From contig CM066322.1 in the NCBI GenBank assembly GCA_033807775.1, forward strand, positions 15,675,001 through 15,739,000: a stretch of 64,000 bases of DNA. The letters are read 5' to 3'. Source of the stretch: Saussurea involucrata. Its lineage: Eukaryota; Streptophyta; Magnoliopsida; Asterales; Asteraceae. The notes below the pieces were generated by a model. The model was not told the DNA's origin and did no database searches. It was given only the letters and a program-made list of their open reading frames with translations. The translations under genes were made by a program, and so were the position numbers. Position 1 is the stretch's first letter. The number at the start of each line of letters is the position of its first letter. Below are positions 47,107-58,514 of the stretch, one piece after another.

Positions 47107-47621
47107 GTTATAAACGTTTACCCCTCGATCAATTTTGATGCCCAAAAATGTCACCCCAAATGATGAACGAGAGTAGTAAGTGCCAAGTGGTAACTTTTGC
47201 CGGTAAACATTTACCCGATAAACGTTTGATAAGCGGTTTATAAGACAATGAATATATAAACTTAATGAATCATTGAATCTAAAACTAAACCATTAAACTT
47301 AAAAGTTAAAACAACAAGATGACAAACTGATAGATGATAAAATGATAAATATATAAGCTCAGTTTCAAACTGAGTGGCAATAAAAATTAATATGTGATTG
47401 TATTTGTAAATATAATTTTACTTCCCAAGTTTCTGTTCTTCATCTTAGTCGAATAACATTTTTAATTTTAGTTAGTTATTAAATATTAAAATATTACTTT
47501 TAAAAGAGAGAAAGCAGAGGCTTTTTGGGTGTGTGAGATGACCAAGAAAACGCGGAAACCTTCTGCCTTTTCCAGAGAGTACGTCATGTATGATATGTTC
47601 CATTTCTTCGTAAATATATAA
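47107..47621. other. AT-rich spacer
   Basis: 'GGTAAACATTTACC' and 'CGGTTTATAA' type short inverted motifs lie near 47195-47245. No gene is seen. Confidence 0.35.
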
Positions 47622-48415
47622 GACTAAATTACACGATTGGTCCCTTTTGTTTACATGTTATAGCATTTCAAGTCCCTTTTTTAAAATAGTAATGGATTAC
47701 AGCCTTATGGTTTAAATATATTATAACATCTTTGGTCCTTTGCTCTAATTTCGTTAATACAATTGTGTTAAATAGGTTATACTTGGGGGCATGTTTGTGT
47801 TGGGTGTTTCTTTTTTTGGTAAGCGTGGGTTTCTAGGCCAGTTTACACGCACCGACTCATCCTCGAACGACCACAAGTGGTCTGAAGTCATCTTACGTGA
47901 ACCTCCATGGCCACAAGGGCTTTGACAACGCTTGGATTTGAACCCTGCATGAATGAGATTTTCCATTGGGTTTGAGTAACGAGTTTATGTTTGGGCTCTG
48001 GTTTTCATCAAATTAAAATTAGCAAACAAAAGTTGTTAAATGTTAATCAAAACAACATTCAAAAAATCAAGCTATCAAGAAACCATATATGAAACTTATG
48101 TGGGGGATAGGAATGATATGGGGATGATGGTCATGTAAAGAAGCTCCATTAAGAAATGAAGATTGGGAGAGGGTTCACGGTAAAAAAATTGTGGTTCAAG
48201 GGAAAAACGAGTAATGTCATCAAAGAAGATGGGAGGGAAGAGAGTCACATGGCAACACTTCATTGGTTGTTTAAACTTTTTTATTTTATTTTGTTAAAAA
48301 AAATCATAGGGACTAAATGACTAAACTCTTCAAAAAAAGAACTTGAAACATTATAACGTATAAATCATAGGGACTAAATTATACTATATACAACTATGAG
48401 GATTTTGTATGATTA
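47622..48415. mobile_element. Degraded TIR element with SINE insertion
   Basis: The left region (GACTAAATTACACGATTGGT, then TTATAGCATTTCAAGTCCC) is matched in inverse on the right (TTGAAACATTATAACGTA... GGGACTAAATTATAC). This is the same loose family as 49948. The ends are approximate and no target duplication was found. Confidence 0.45.
47811..47985 (-). mobile_element. SINE-like insertion
   Basis: On the minus strand a B-box-like GGGTTCAAATCC (about 47935-47946) lies upstream of a body ending in an A-run (T-run 47811-47817). Its tail region (GGTAAGCGTGGGTTTCTAGGCC as two blocks) resembles that of the SINE at 57529. The A box is weak. Confidence 0.5.
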
Positions 48416-49154
48416 CATGACGCGATTTCACCATAATAATAACAATTTAATAATTTAAAAACATTTTATATTATTGAATATTTAAAAAAGACAATTCCAA
48501 ATAAAGATTAGTGCCAAGATTTAATCTCATTGTTAATAAATTTAAAACAAACCTAGACATGATCAAAACTACTTATATTGGTACTCAAATATTAATTTAT
48601 AAGCTAATTGATTTTTTGAACTTATAGGATAGACATCATTTGATAAATTATAAACTAATTCTTTGAAGAAGAAAAAAAATCAAATAGCATATTAATAGTT
48701 TTTATAAGTTTTTTTTGTTTGGACGTGACCTAGGTTACAGGCCAAGTCGTCCGCACATTACTAGTCCATTCATATATATTATCACATGTGATGGTTGTTA
48801 TATATATATATATATATATAATACTATAATCCATCACATGTGATATTAAATCAGAGACACATACCATCTTTAAGGCCAGCCAAGGTTGCGAGCCAAGTCA
48901 TTCACACACCAACACGTCCCTCACGTATATGATCAAATGTGATAAAGATATTCTTGCATTTTTGTAAAATAAAGGTGTTACCGTTTGAACTTCCATATCA
49001 TATACAAGTCAAATATATAAACAACTTTAAGTTATATATATATAGGTATTATATTTTCTTACAAACATATACTTAATAACTTGATGGATAATTTAATAAA
49101 AAAGATTGAGTACAAATATTTAAAAGGTATCAATAAAGTAATAATGTTTAATTC
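48416..49154. other. AT-rich spacer with short duplication
   Basis: Two similar segments (48731-48792 and 48880-48940) share AGGTT-CAGGCCAAGTC, an ATATAT stretch and ATCACATGTGAT-like ends. A short (TA)n run is at 48801-48820. No gene is seen. Confidence 0.35.
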
Positions 49155-49155
49155 A

Positions 49156-49395
49156 GGAGTAAATTACATATTTGGTCCATATGGTTAGGTCAGAATCTGG
49201 ATTTGGTCCTTATTTTGAAATAAGTACACCAGACGTCCCTATGATGGTCATTTGGTTTCATGCCAGATCCATGTGGTTGTCATTTTGTTTCAAATTACTC
49301 CTTTTTATCTAAACCATAATGACCAAAATGGTAGTCAAAATGAGTAATTTGAAATAAAAATGACAACCACAGGGATCTAAACCATTATGACTTAT
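49156..49395. mobile_element. Truncated GAGTAAATTAC-family TIR fragment
   Basis: GAGTAAATTACATATTTGGTCC and an internal inverted pair (TGACCAAAATGG with CCATGTGGTTG... type) are seen, but no right terminus. Confidence 0.45.
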
Positions 49396-49762
49396 TGTGA
49401 GGAATAATTAGCAAAAAAGTAAACTAGGATTAGGATTTAATATTTCTTTAAAACGATTCAAATTAATGTACTTCTTTATTTGAAATAAAGAAAAAGTCTT
49501 TTGATTATTTATATTCATGTTTGATAATAAAGTAAAATCTATGTTAATTAAAAGATACTGATTTAATAAAACCATGCGAGTTGAAGATGGATATGTATAA
49601 ATTATAATTTATTTATTAGGTGATGGGTTGGAAAATAGGAATGAAAAGAGTTTCTCAACAAATGAAATCAATTGATAATAATGATCAATTTCTTTCCCAA
49701 CCTTCTAAGGACCTTGATTTCCATGCATTCACAAACCAAATTTCAAATCATCTAAACTATTG

Positions 49763-49912
49763 AGTGAATTACATGGGTGGCTTATGGAGTATGGTTAAAT
49801 TTTAAATTTGGTTCTTAAAATAAACTATCTATACTAATTGTCAATTACCAATTGTCAGAAAAGACAAATAGATCTCTGAACAAATTACAGGGATCAAAAG
49901 TATAATTCACTC
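49763..49912. mobile_element. 150-bp MITE of the GAGTRAATTAC family
   Basis: It begins GAGTGAATTACATGGG and ends, on the other strand, GAGTGAATTATACTTTTGAT followed by CCCTGTAATTTG. Non-coding. Target duplication is not clear. Confidence 0.6.
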
Positions 49913-50529
49913 TAAAATTAATTATGATTCTCACATATTAAAAAAAAGAGTTAATTGCATTTTTGGTCCCTGTGGTATGTTGATTTTTGCACTTTTGGTC
50001 CCTAGAAAATTTTTATTGCAAGAATGACCGTCTAATATGCAGAAGTGCTTGGTTTTGGTCCCTCAGGACTAACACCGTTAGGGTGCATCTGTTAAAGCCC
50101 CTCATGTGACTTGCACATGAGGGCAATTTGGTCATTTTGCCTTTTTGCATTTTTTAACAAAAAACAATAGGGACCAAAATTGCAGTTTTCTTTTTCTTTA
50201 ATTTCAAATTAAAAAGTATATATATATATATATATATGTATATAGCATCGTCTCCAACCTCCCGCCACACCCAAACCTACTCCATACACACCCATCTCTA
50301 CCCACCTCAAGCTCCTTTCTCTCCCCCCCCCCCCCCTAAGACACCAACCCATCACCTCCAGACGAAAAGCTCCGGCGACAAAAAAACCCACCACCTCTCG
50401 ACGAAAAACTCCGGCGACAAAAAACCCCACCACCTCCCGACGAAAAAAACCCACCACTATATATATATATTTATATAGTGTGTATATATATAGAGAGAGA
50501 GTAACAGTGGTGGCGACGAGTTTTGCAAT

Positions 50530-50880
50530 GGGAGGTGGTGGTTATCAGGTGGGTTTCACGGTGGGTTTTTACAGGTGGGTTTCAGGTGGGTTTTTACAGG
50601 TTTAACGGGGGAGGATTTAACAGACAACAAAGTGCTCGGTTTAACAGGTTTTTAGGTGGGTTTTTACAGGTTTAACGGGGGAGGTTTTTACAGGTTTAAC
50701 GGTGGGTTTTTACAGGTTTCAGGTGGGTTTTTACAGACAACAAAGTGCTCGGTTTCACGATGGTGGTTATTAGGTCGGTTTTTACAAGTGGGTTTCATGG
50801 TGGTGATAGGTGATGTCTCAAATCGGGGGTTCATAGTGGTGATAGGTGGTGGTTATCAGGTGGGTTTTACAGGGGAGATA
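50530..50880. repeat. G/T-rich minisatellite inside the TIR element
   Basis: Irregular repeats of GGTGGGTTTTTACAGGTTTA and ACGGGGGAGG, with 'ACAGACAACAAAGTGCTCGG' occurring at least twice. The 127-codon open frame over it is glycine/phenylalanine repeat translation and is not called a gene. Confidence 0.75.
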
Positions 50881-51178
50881 AAGGAGAGAAGACGGGGATG
50901 TTGGTGGCCGGACGGTGAAGGTATCGTCGGAGAAGATGGGATGTTGGCGGAGCCGGTGCTTCTGCTTCCGCCGCCGCTCCTCTGCTCAGAGAGAGATATA
51001 GATCGACAGAAAAAAGGGAGTAGAGAGAGAGAGATCTGAGAATCGAGAGGCGCGTCCTTGTGCGATTTTTCGGCGTCTTCTCCGGCTGGGGAACTCGCCG
51101 GAGGGGGAGAGGTCGGCGTCTCTATGGTTTGCGATTGGCGATTCCAAACTTCTGTGAAAAACCTTCTGTGGAGAAGAT

Positions 51179-51240
51179 GATATATATATATATATATAAT
51201 TGGAAATTAATATATATATATATATATAATTGGAAATTAA
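51179..51240. repeat. Paired (TA)n runs
   Basis: Two TATATA runs, each followed by ATTGGAAATTAA, in the right TIR region. Confidence 0.85.
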
Positions 51241-51499
51241 GTAAAAGAAACTTGCAATTTTGGTCCCTGTGGTTTTTTGTCTTTAGTGAAAAACAAATAA
51301 AATAAAGTAAAATGACCAAATTGCCCTCATGTGCAAGTCCCATGGGGGGCTTTAACAGAGTGAAGCTAATGGTGTTACACCCAAGGGACCAAAACCGAGC
51401 ACTTCTGCATATTAGACGGTCATTTTTGCAATAAAAAATTTCTGGAGACCAAAAGTGCGAAAATCAACATACCACAGGGACCAAAAATGCAATTAACTC

Positions 51500-52128
51500 A
51501 AAAAAAAATCTTTATATGACCGGCTTGTTTCATTGTGCATGTTTCACCTAAACGATTCTTATTTAAGTCAACGTTTCTTGGTCAAGTATATGCAGCCTAA
51601 AACTAGACAAATACCCTTGATCAAGTCAAGGGTTTCAACCCAACTTGCACCAAATTTAAACAAAATAAAAAAGAGTAACAAAAGAAATTAATGAATTATA
51701 CGACTTCTTCCGTTGTACCAAACACTGGAAATAAATTCACCCAATAAAACCCTTTTATTAATTTAAAATTTTGCATGTTCTTGAATTAGATATGTTAAAA
51801 AATGTGAGATTATACATGAGTAGGGTTGTACACGGGTTGTGTTGAACGAGTTGAAAACACTTGAATAATATAAATTAATGTTTACAGTTTTAAAAACCTC
51901 AATTCAACCCAAAACACAAGTTAACTCGACCCAACCCAACCCAAACAAAAATGAATCCAATCCTACCCAAACGTAAAACCCAAGTCATGATTGGTTGAGT
52001 TGAACTTTTGATACATCCTTTTACAATTTAGCTGAACCAAGCAAGATCTTAGAAACTATGAACAAGCAAATTCAAAAAAGACACCACAGCCATGATCTAA
52101 TTAAAACACCAAAAAACGGAACTTATAA
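51500..52128. other. 3' side of WAK-like kinase gene
   Basis: AT-rich. It includes the probable 3' UTR of the kinase gene. No other feature is seen. Confidence 0.4.
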
Positions 52129-55014
52129 TTAATCTTCCATTTTACTACTTGTTGCAATGCTAATGATATATTCAATCTCCTCCGTCACCTCTTTCATCGA
52201 AGGTCGATTTTGTCGACGTTCCTCTAAGCACCCAACCGCTAAAAACCCCAATGCTTTCATCGTCTCCAACTCCAACTTGCTCGCACCCTTCTTCAGGTTC
52301 GGGTCAACCGCATCCAACAACCTCTCCTCTTCCACAACCCGTTTCACGTAAATCGCCAAGTTCACATCATCCGGTGGTCGATTAAAATCTATCGCTTTCT
52401 CCGATGTTAATAACTCTAATAACACAACTCCAAAGCTATAAACATCACTTTTATCCGTTAACTGATAGTTTCTGTAGTATTCAGGATCCAGATATCCTAA
52501 CGTCCCTTGAGCACATGTTGTCACGTGACTCAAATCCGTTTGAGCCAATCGAGACAACCCGAAATCAGCAACTTTTGCATTCATTTTGTCGTCTAGCAAG
52601 ATGTTGCTGGATTTCACATCACGGTGGTAGATGGGTGGAACCGCCGAGAAATGGAGGTAGGCGAGCCCCTCCGCCGTGTCACGAGCGATGTTTAGCCGGT
52701 GAGACCAACTCAAACCACCGGTGCTGTATTGACCTTTTAAGTGTTCCAAAAGGGTGCCGTTTGGGATGTATTCGTAAACCAGCAATGGCTGTTCGAGCTC
52801 GACGCAACAGCCCAAGAGACGAACCAATCCCCTGTGGTTAACTTGGCATAGGATTCGGACCTCGTTTAGGACCTGATCGGTGCCTTTTGCGTTGCCGAGT
52901 TTGGCACATTTGACGGCGACGACTGTGGAATCTTCTAGAATGCCTTTATATACTTCGCCGAAACCTCCGGTGCCGAGCAGACGGTCTTTGGAGAAGTTGT
53001 TTGTTGCTTTTTTTATTTCTTTTCCGGTGAAGACTTTAGCTGTTTTTCCGGTACCGGCGTTTAGTATCTCTTCACGTTCGCGTGCAAGCCGTGCTTGTGC
53101 TTCTTTGTGCCGACGATGACGTCTGTAGAGTAGGAATCCGATGACAGCCGCCACAAGGGCTGCTCCTAGGCCGGAGGTCAAACCTAAATATTTAAATGTC
53201 AACAACACATTACTTAAAAACCAAATTGATTTTTGTCAAAAAAAAATCATTTTTTTTTTGAAAGAAAAGCTATTTAGTATGAGATATCTTGTTTATGATT
53301 ATTGCCAAAAAAAAGTAAATAAATTAGGGCCAAAAGTCAAGCCACCAGACTTTTACAAAACTGTAAGACTGAAGAAAAGAAATGGGCTCATTAACAGGCA
53401 ACCGATGAACCGATTGAAGAAAGAAATAGGCCCATTAAAAGAATAAAGTGGCAGCCCAGTGGATCCAGCGAAGCATCTCTTATTCTAATTTTGTAGTGAA
53501 ATGAAACACAACTACAACAAAGATTTGTTTAGTGTTTATTTATGGAATTCTAGAATTTTTGTACTTTGGTTAAGAAAAATATATATTCATTGCGCTAGTT
53601 CGTTATATGATTCAAATAACATATATATCAACGGAGAGAAGAGTTTGATTGCAAATCGATTTTAGATTGTGATGGAGACAAATTAGAGCACGAAACGTAT
53701 CCCCATATTCATCATGAACAGTAAAGATGAATATTCATGATCTATAATTAATTAATACCCTCTTCGTCCCAAAACAATGGTCTACATTACTATTTTTGTT
53801 TGTCCGAAAATAAATGTTCACTTTAAAAAGTAAATCTTCACTTTTTTCCATTTTACCCTTGATTATGTGATGGAGAAAAAAAATCTCTCTGTAATTGAGG
53901 ATAGAATTGTATTTTAGTTAACTAAAAATAGTAATAATTACATACACCATTTTTTACCGTGGATATTTATTTTGGAACGGAGGAAGTACGATGTGTAAAT
54001 CTTAAATATATAAGATATGTGACACACTTTAGGAGTTCTATTATTACTAAAGACACCCAAAGTAAACGAACCTGCAATAAGCGCAGTCCGATTTGAGTCG
54101 CTGCAATCCCCTCTGTTGTCACAAGTATCATCTGTGACAAAAAAAAAATGAACCAAAGTTATATTACTGTTCCTCATCATACCTAACGAAAATTGTTATA
54201 CCTTAATTCTCGAGTGTTTTAACAAATTACCTAAGGCACAAACTCCGGCAACGGCGTCCCAATGAAGTCCCGAGTTACAAATACACCTACGAACACCACC
54301 GGTAGCGGATGACACACAAGTAGAGGTAGCATCACAATCATCTTGGTTCCCACACAAGGGCTCCGGTGGCGACGCCCACTGTATCTCCACTCCAGGAGCA
54401 GGCCACCTACTCACCGGCAACGAATAATCCAAATTCACAAAACTCCTATAAGCCTGACACCCACCGTCCCTCACCCGTATCGAGTACATCGTCGATGACC
54501 CACCCGACCGGAACGTGCAACAAATCGGAGCTCCGCCACAAACCGACGCTTCCGCCGAGTTGTTTATGTAAGAGTGACAGAGGCTCGTGGAGGTACAGTT
54601 CAACGGTGATCTCAAAAGCGATTCAGAGCAGTTAAGGTACATGATAGTGTTTCCGCTTGTGATGTTGAAAGGCAAGGTTGAGTCCAGCTGGAGGCCCTGG
54701 GAGGAAACATCAGCTGTGACGCAGGTGTTGTTGTTGTTGAGAAAGTTTGGGGGTCGGATCCTGAACCGTTGGATGGTTGGAGAGATGGAGATGATTGGGT
54801 AGGTGTTGTTGAGGGTGTCGAAGAACAGCGCACCTGCACCCGCGTCGCACCGGATTCTGTAGGATTGGTCGCCGCAACCAGGTCCGGTGCTGAGAGGGTA
54901 CGGAACTTGGGTGGAACCGCAGTCAGAGCAGCGGGTGGCGGAGGTGACGAAATCGGCGAACAGTAACATCAGCGCCACCGTGCACATGACAGAGAAAGTG
55001 GATTTGGCCGCCAT
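52129..55014 (-). CDS. Wall-associated receptor kinase-like (WAKL15/20 type), complete
   Basis: Exons 55014-54231, 54131-54072 and 53183-52129 join in frame to 632 residues. The signal peptide is about 1-25. The galacturonan-binding GUB_WAK region begins ATRCSDCGSTQVPYPLSTGP (about 26-110). A cysteine-rich WAK-associated region follows (ending CICNSGLHWDAVAGVC). The transmembrane segment is 283-301. The Ser/Thr kinase has GTGGFGEVYKG (352-362), Lys 373, HRDVKSSN (Asp 470), DFG (Asp 488), a TLGYLDPEYY activation-segment end and SDVYSFGVVLLELL. All catalytic residues are present, and it is an RD kinase. It should sit in the plasma membrane, facing the wall. The family is linked to pectin sensing, defence and growth, but the ligand here is unknown. 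The 60-nt middle exon rests on clean GT-AG sites. The second intron contains a Stowaway MITE. A broken paralogue lies just upstream. Confidence 0.94.
53758..53986. mobile_element. Stowaway MITE (Tc1/mariner) in WAKL intron
   Basis: It begins CCCTCTTCGTCCCAAAACAA and ends TATTTTGGAACGGAGGAAG, the CTCCNTCCGTYCC inverted end of Stowaway elements. TA is duplicated (53756-53757 and 53987-53988). 229 bp, non-coding. Confidence 0.9.
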
Positions 55015-55195
55015 GTTTGAAAAGGCTGAGAAATGGTTTTCGATGAAGGTACGAAAAGGATATATAGATTTATACTGCGTTGTTCGTTGTCGTCTTGTTG
55101 ACTTTTTTGTATAATCTTATGGCGTTTGACTTTGACAATTTACTAGTCAAAGATATTTACGTCCACCTTCTCAACTACTTCTACCAGAATTCATA
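55015..55195 (-). promoter_or_regulatory. Upstream region of WAKL gene
   Basis: Immediate promoter and leader of the WAKL gene. On the minus strand CTATATATCCTTTTCG lies about 40-55 bases before the ATG and could be a TATA box. A TIR element abuts at about 55196, so the gene's own upstream DNA is short. Confidence 0.4.
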
Positions 55196-55805
55196 AGTAA
55201 ATTACGATATTCGTCCTAGTAGTTTACACCCAAACTACGCAGACCGTTCATTGGACATCAATAAGTACAGTTATAGTCCCTGTGGTTTATATTTTGCATT
55301 GAAAATGGTCCGTTAAACTTGACACCGTTACCGTTAAAAATCTGAGTTAAGTGATGACCGTTTTCATCCTTTAATCATTTTGTCTTTACTCAAATCAAAG
55401 ACCATGCGACCAAAACTGTATTTTTCTTTTTAGTTTTTCTCTTCTTGATACATACAATTAGACACACATATATATACTAAAAAAAATACATATATATCTA
55501 CTAAAAATTAAATATGCAACATAATATAGTATATTATTATATCATTATAAACAATGGAAGCACCCCAACCCAACCCAACCCAACCCACCGGTCGTTCTCC
55601 GGCGAGCACCCTATCTCCACCCTTGATTCTCCAACGACAACTCAACCCCCACTGTTGCTTCCCTGATGAGCACCCAACCCCTGGTGTTGCCCTTCCCATC
55701 TTCGAATTCCTCATCAATAACTAATTAAAGGTTTCACATCGTCTTCATTATCAACTTACCATTATTGTTGAATATATCACATGGTGAACGATTGTGTGAG
55801 GAGTT

Positions 55806-55970
55806 GAGGTTAACGTGAGAAACAAATCTGAACTGTTAATCACTTATAATCAAATGCCCTCCCATGATTGAGGCTTAGAAGAGAATTGATCGAGCGCATC
55901 TCATTCTAATGTGCATCAATATCTCATTTCATGGTTGATAACCATTTTTCACGATTTTCACGTTAACCTC
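55806..55970. mobile_element. 165-bp MITE nested between WAKL genes
   Basis: Perfect 13-bp inverted ends GAGGTTAACGTGA at 55806 and 55958-55970. The internal core GCATCTCATTCTAATG is shared with 28140-28330. No target duplication was recognised. Confidence 0.6.
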
Positions 55971-55993
55971 ATCTTCTCATCAACACCCAGCCC

Positions 55994-55995
<2 letters not shown>

Positions 55996-56032
<37 letters not shown>

Positions 56033-56033
56033 A
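55996..56033. repeat. (AT)n(GT)n compound microsatellite
   Basis: An AT run followed directly by a GT run. Confidence 0.9.
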
Positions 56034-56439
56034 TGTACGCACACATATGTGTGTAATGGTATATATAGAAAAGAGAATAACAAAACAAAACTACAGTTTT
56101 TGATCTTATGGCCTGTGGTTTGAGTAAAGACGAAGTAGAAAAGAACGAAAAAGTGGTCAAAAGAAGTAAATACTCCTCATTTAAGTATATTTAACTGTGA
56201 TTTTAACGATATTAAATTTAAGGAATTATTTCCAAAACAACTAGAGGGATTATAATTGTATTTATTGAAGTCTAAGCCTCTATGGAACAATGTTTAAACC
56301 ACAAGGACCAAAATTATAGTTTGCTCTGAATTTAATGTCATATTCTAGAAGTGGATAATTATATCCCACCCTTTTGAAACAAGATATAACATTTTATTTT
56401 CATGCGCAATTTGTACATTCAATGTGTCATCTACAACTT

Positions 56440-58514
56440 TTACTGCATGATGTATAAATTGTGATAGCACGACGACACTTGATGCGGCCTAACTATCCCG
56501 ACTACGGTTGCTACGATACCCATGATATACCCGATCTCCTCGGATACGTCTTCCATAGACGGCCGGTTTTCTTTTCGTTCTTCCAAACAACTCATCGCAA
56601 ATGCTTTCATGGCATCCAGCTCTAACGATGTAGCACGTTTCTTGAGCATCGGGTCAATAACATCCACCAACCTTTCCTCAATAGCTTTTTGACACGTTAG
56701 TATTTCTAACAATAGTACTCCAAAGCTATATACATCACTCTTATCAGTCAACTGATAGTTCCAATAATAATCAGGATCAAGGTACCCCAACGTACCTTGG
56801 GCGCAAGTCGTTACATGGGTCAGGTCCGTGTGAGCTAGTCTTGACAAACCAAAATCCGCAACCTTTGCTTTCATCGAGCAAAATGTTGCTAGACTTCAAG
56901 TCACGATGGTAGATCGGTGGGGACGCAGAGAAATGGAGGTATGCAAGGCGGTATCGTGAGCGATAATTAAGCGTTGATTCCATGTTAAAGGTTGTTTATT
57001 ACGATCATGCAAGTGATCAAATAAACTTCCGTTTGGAATATACTCATACACCAAAAAGGGTTGTTGCAGTTCGACACAACAACCAAGGAGGTGTACGAGG
57101 TTCTTGTGGTTGACTTGGCAGAGGATACGAACCTCATTCAAGACTTGATCGATGCTTTTCGTGTTTCCGAGCTTGGCACATTTAGCAGCCACTGTTGTAC
57201 CATCATCTAACACCCCTTTGTATACTTCACCGAAACCTCCAACCCCAAGAAGACCCGTTGGCGAGAAGTTGTTTGTTGCCTTCTTTATCTCTTTGCTCGT
57301 GAAGATCTTGGATGATCTTCCACCACCGCTCGCCCCTACAATCTCTTCACGCTCACGAGAAAGGCGTTGCCGTGCTGATTTGACTCTTTGACGACGAACC
57401 CAAATTGTCGTCACAAATACAGCTGATATGATGATAATCCCAACACAGCAAACTGTAGTTGCAATAATCGTGACCCGTTCTGATCTAACCTTTTTGAGAT
57501 CTGCAATTATTTAATTTAATAATTAATATGTTTTTTTGGAAGGGTGTCTAGGCCATTACTAATCTCGGCAAATTATGACAGTAAAAAATCAACCTTGATA
57601 AACTTAATGGCCACAATTGTTAAGATTCGAACCCTGGGTAGATGGGATATTCCACCACATCCCCCAAGGCCTTAACCAAAACACCACAGTCCTTATGGTT
57701 AATAATTAATAGAAAATGCTTAAAAGGTAATTTTAAATCGCAATCATTACCCGAAGCGCACCGTCCGGCAATTGGATCCCATCGGAATTTATGGTTACAG
57801 AAACACCTTCTCCCGCCGCCTTGGGCATATCCCTACAGGTGGAGGTTGAATCACATTGCGCCTGTGTTACACATGGTGGCTCCGGCGGTGGGGCCCACAT
57901 CAATTCCACGGCAGGATCCGGCCATTTGCTAACGGGTAATAAGATGTTTAGATTCACGAAGCTTGTGTAAGCCCTACATCGTTCAACCATGACCCGAAGG
58001 AAATACTGGTTTGTGGAGCTTCCTTTTTTGTAGGAACAACAATGTGGAGCACGGCGGCATGTGGACATCTGAGCCGAGCCGTTCTGGTAGATCTGGCAAG
58101 GGTTTGTTGGCGTGCAATCTAATGCCACCACCAACATTGCATCCGAACAGTTGAAGTAGAACACAGTGTTGCTGGCGTGATGGTGAAAGGCAGAGAGGTG
58201 TTCAGCTGGATGCCATTAGTGGCAAGATCCGCCATGACGCAGGTGTTTGGTAAGAAATGTGATTGCCCAATCACTAACCGTTGATTTTCCGGTGATATCG
58301 ATAAGATAGGGTAAGTGTTATTGATTGTATCAAACTTCAACACGTCCACGTCACACTGGATCTTGTACAACTGGTTGCCACATGTCGGTCCAGTGCTGAG
58401 CGGATACGGGACAGGTGTCTTCCCACAATCCGGGCAGCGGGTGGCCACAGCACAAGCAGTATGCACTAACAAGACTGCCACAAATATCACCAGTTTGGCC
58501 AGGTTAACCATCAT
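56440..58514 (-). pseudogene. WAK-like receptor kinase pseudogene
   Basis: A paralogue of the gene at 52129-55014 in the same orientation. Exon 1 (58514-57751) encodes a signal peptide and CPDCGKTPVPYPLSTGPTCG but has two frame breaks: one near 58172 (in the TITP/NTVFYFNCS region) and one near 57795 (after KAAGEG). A later exon starts at 57500 with a transmembrane segment (TTVCCVGIIIISAVFV) and a kinase domain (GVGGFGEVYKGVL, HRDLKSSN, DFGLSR). Short deletions shift the frame near 56950 (the usual DTAEGLAYLH) and near 56882 (between NILLD and KAKVADFG). About 20 residues after QKAIE are missing relative to the neighbour. The P-loop has G-V-G-G, and the VAIK-type site reads VAAKCAK with Lys kept. 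It has four breaks and so cannot make a full kinase, although a short product is possible. The intron holds a SINE. Confidence 0.88.
57516..57711 (-). mobile_element. SINE with 13-bp TSD in pseudogene intron
   Basis: The direct repeat TTAATAATTAATA lies at 57516-57528 and 57699-57711. On the minus strand an A-box-like TTTTGGTTAAGGCCTTGG (about 57665-57682) and B box GGGTTCGAATC (about 57624-57634) precede a body ending in an A-run (T-run 57531-57537). Confidence 0.82.

Larger units (their letters stand above)
49948..51499. mobile_element. Mutator-like TIR element, 1.55 kb
   Basis: TIRs of more than 200 bp. Both ends, read inward, give GAGTTAATTGCATTTTTGGT, CCCTGTGGTATGTTGATTTT, TAATATGCAGAAGTGCT and CTCATGTG...TGCACATGAGGG. 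The flanks are A-runs, so a target duplication cannot be judged. The interior is GC-richer than its surroundings and holds a minisatellite and (AT)n runs. Confidence 0.8.
55196..56328. mobile_element. TIR element of the GTCCCTGTGGTTT family
   Basis: The left end AGTAAATTACGATATTCGTC and its ATAGTCCCTGTGGTTTATAT block are matched in inverse at the right end (AAACCACAAGGACCAAAATT...TTTGCTCT). The interior has a CCCAACCCAACC run (55563-55585), a nested MITE and an AT/GT microsatellite. Target duplication is not clear. Confidence 0.55.

Noticed and set aside
50656..51039. 127-codon Gly/Phe-rich protein
   Set aside because: Low-complexity translation of a minisatellite within a TIR element; no signal, domain or conservation evidence.
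57600..57640. tRNA gene suggested by the B box
   Set aside because: Flanked by a 13-bp duplication and an A-tail, so it is a SINE.
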